Assembly (NCBI GenBank): GCA_029465975.1
Contig: CM055744.1
Location: 5,258,996 to 5,322,995 of the forward strand
Length of the DNA: 64,000 bases
Source of the DNA: Dallia pectoralis
Lineage: Eukaryota > Chordata > Actinopteri > Esociformes > Umbridae
Direction: 5' to 3'
The translations under genes were made by a program, and so were the position numbers. The notes under the pieces were generated by a model. That model was not told where the DNA came from and did not search any database. It saw nothing but the letters and a program-made list of their open reading frames with translations. Shown in pieces: positions 61,431 to 64,000 of the stretch. Position 1 is the stretch's first letter. The number at the start of each line of letters is the position of its first letter.

Positions 61431-61770
61431 GGGTGTTTTTTCTGGCGATGCTCCGCCAGGCATGTGCCGCAGCCTCCTTCAGTTGCTGTTTGTATAAAGA
61501 TTTCTTTCTTTCTTAAATTTCATCTTCAGCAGATAAAAGTCATGTTCAGTCGGAATTCAATCTAGAGATGGAATTGGCCGAGGCAGCGCTTTCTACTTCC
61601 TGGCCCTTAGGAAATCCCTAGTTGCTATGGCAATATGTTTAGGGTCATTGTCTTGCTGTATGATAAAGTGTCCTCTTTTCTTTCGTAGGCATTTGCATGT
61701 ACGTTTTCAGACAAGGTTTTTCAGTACATTTCTGAATTCATTCTACTGCTGTCTGATCAAGTCGCACTTG
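61431..61770 (-). mobile_element. Tc1-type transposase relic, antisense
   Basis: The minus strand reads FIIQQDNDPKHIAIATRDFL (about 61605-61665), the block around the second catalytic aspartate of Tc1 transposases (QQDNDPKH-x-A-x-AT). The Asp is intact. The + strand TTTCTGAATTCATTCTACTG matches the upstream part. No first Asp, Glu or ends were identified. Confidence 0.7.
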
Positions 61771-64000
61771 CAACAAACAAAAAAATATATCGAAATGATT
61801 AGGATATGCCACCTAAATGTTTTTTCGGCCCAGCTAATGACACAAACTATGCAAAAGCAGAATATGTCATTCAAATCAGGCCTTTACAATTAGAAAAGCC
61901 TCTATCGGGAATGAGGCTTGCATTTTCTATTGAATGGCGTAATCTCCACAGCATACTGCTGGGGCTAGAAAACCCATTATGGCCATTCAATAGCCAATGG
62001 GCTCTGAACAACCGAATCCCCGTTGCTTAGGTATAGTTACCTGGAAGCAACTAGCTTGGATCTCCAGATTGTGAGCAGTGTTCTTGTTGTCCCACAGCAA
62101 CGAAACCGGAAGAGGGACAATGTAACATGTTATGTCTGTTCCTCCGTTTATGTGTGTCAGAGGCAAATACTATGGCCCTAAATACTGACAGAACTTGGGT
62201 GAGCGTGTCTTTTCAAAGATACATTGATTGGCACATGCAGAGACCTAAAATGTCCATTAACATCTGTTTTGTTCACTAATCTGGCTGATTTTCTAAGTCA
62301 GGAAACCGCCTCAAATCTTTTGCCATGAAAACACAGATGCAGCTTGTGATCTCCGTAGCTCTCGCTGCCCAGAGTAGGGCTGCAAGTGTGGTTTGACCTA
62401 TTAGTTGCTTTTTACGTGCAGACTGCATTGAATGTAACTTCTCACTGTGCAGTGGTTTGTGCGCTGTATCGTGTTTGTTGTGTTATTATTGTATATTAGC
62501 ATCTTCATGCAGTATCTGCACACATGTTAATTGTGTGTTACTACCTCATCGCTTTAGTGCTTAGTCTTTGGAAAGCCAAAATGCCTCTACAGCTTCAATT
62601 TGAATAAGAATGATGTATCCTCTATCTGCACTTGCAACATCTGCACTTGCAGTTTCCATTTTTGGTACTTTTAAACGCAACAACTTCCTCGCTGCTATAC
62701 AGCCTTAGCACCCCTGCTGGTCAAAATATGTATCACGGTTTGTTTAACATCTCCACAACTTGAATTGTGACAAATTCTCATCGAATTTCAACTGGATCCA
62801 AGTGCATCGTTACACCCAAGGGATATTTCTTTCTTTTGAGAAGATTGAGATTATTTAGTTTTGATCATTTGAAAGCGGTTATTTACTTTTCTCATTTGCA
62901 ACTATATGTTGAATATACTGTATATACGAAAACATATGTTGTGTATTTTTTGCTTAAGCATTTCTGTATGTTTAGTAACATGTTATGTCATTGCTGGTCA
63001 ATTTATGGTCAAATATGTGAACAGCTGCCCCTGAAAGCTGATTATTATGGTTATGAAGACGACACAACAGGTATCTGTCTGATGCCAATCTCTATTGAAT
63101 TTGACCTCGTTGCTAGCTCTTGCTACAGTTCAACCAACCACTCACAGGCATAAAAACCTACCTCACAAAGTGTGTTATTAATATTAATTTTCAATCAGTA
63201 CTGTATGAGTAAACTACTCTAGCAAATTGCTACTCTACTCTATAAATTAGCTTTAAAATTGCAAACAGGTCAGTCAGCACTGTGGAGATATATAATGGAT
63301 TGCAGGAATGTCTGAAAGATTAACTTAGACGTGATACCACATTGGCTTATGTTTTTGATAATATTTTGTGAACAAAAATGTGTCAAGAGATTTGAGTAGT
63401 ATACGCCTTGCATGACAATGCTCACAGTCATGAGGTGATATGCTGCACAACATGCATTTTGTTCCTTAAAGGTTCCCATTTTATACCTGAACGTCATATT
63501 TGGTGTGCAGCACATTTCTCCCAAAACAGAATTACACTTTAGTTTTTCTCAATGTTTTTTTTTTCAATTTCCTGCACTGTTTCTGCAACATGCTAATGAT
63601 CTAAAAACTCTCCGCAATGTATTTTATACAGCTTGTATACATTTAAAGATTACAGATTCGATTCACCAATGAATCAAAAACCTATTCAAGTCCTTCACAG
63701 AATGCTTCATTTTCTTTGGAACATAAAAATATTATGAATAATTATAATTTTTATTTCATTGGCCAAAGCACTTAAATTATATCGTTTTATTATACCACTG
63801 TATGCAAATCAATACATGCCCATTTTTTTATATTCCCATAAAGCAGATGTAAATCAGTAGACATTTATAGCATCAGATAGATATGTCCCTGTGTTTCTTC
63901 ATGCATTCAAACCCTTTTAAATGGAATTCAGAACAGTGACAGAAAGATGGAATGCGATATAGAGCAGCTGCATTAGCCGAGTGCTCTGACTTCCCCAGAG
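61771..64000. other. Intronic, no feature recognised
   Basis: The longest frame, 128 codons at 62767-63153, has no recognised domain. No further igsf21 exon was found up to the window end. Confidence 0.4.

Noticed and set aside
62767..63153. 128-codon frame with ADYYGYEDD resembling an hnRNP R/Q motif, with AG and GT nearby
   Set aside because: The resemblance covers about ten residues only; flanking residues do not fit and one short match is expected by chance.

Overview
This 64 kb window is vertebrate nuclear DNA, almost certainly from a ray-finned fish. It is AT-rich and gene-poor, has no prokaryotic gene organisation, and is full of degenerate teleost-type transposons (Tc1/mariner, hAT, CR1/L2-like LINEs, Ty3-like LTRs). 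From memory, several repeats resemble families abundant in salmonids and pike, so a protacanthopterygian fish is my best guess; this is inference and not proven here.

Only one protein-coding exon of a host gene can be supported: a 113-nt exon at 36716-36828 (+) with splice signals on both sides. It encodes the start of the first immunoglobulin domain of IGSF21, a synaptic adhesion protein of the Ig superfamily. I found no other igsf21 exon. The simplest reading is that the window lies within igsf21, with about 36 kb of the first large intron (or upstream sequence) before the exon and about 27 kb of the next intron after it. Nearly all other open reading frames are chance frames or transposon remnants.

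Layout. 1-13.7 kb: quiet intronic DNA with a Tc1 scrap, a Harbinger-type Myb/SANT scrap (4.3 kb), a deleted hAT element with intact ends and an 8-bp target duplication (6601-7746), and an antisense LINE with a nested insert (7.9-9.2 kb). 13.7-31 kb: a solo LTR with a 5-bp target duplication (13700-14198), two antisense LINE fragments (17.0 and 19.2 kb), a second hAT with an 8-bp duplication (21876-23123) and a decayed BED-type hAT (25.6-27.1 kb). 31-46 kb: a cluster of five minisatellites (26, 53, 19, 26 and 44 bp), a 507-bp palindromic element just before the exon, a Tc1 relic flanking LTR material, and a 1.1 kb fold-back palindrome. 42.7-64 kb: Tc1 copies on both strands, three more LINE copies, a LINE 3' tail, a second copy of an unclassified repeat, and a 45-bp perfect inverted repeat.

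The most interesting feature is the 53-bp tandem array that starts inside the igsf21 exon. It copies the end of the exon together with its 5' splice site seven times, so seven GT donors lie in a row at one exon-intron border. Next come the long fold-back in the following intron, which would fold into long dsRNA if transcribed, and the minisatellite cluster around the exon. I saw no evidence of a new multi-gene system.
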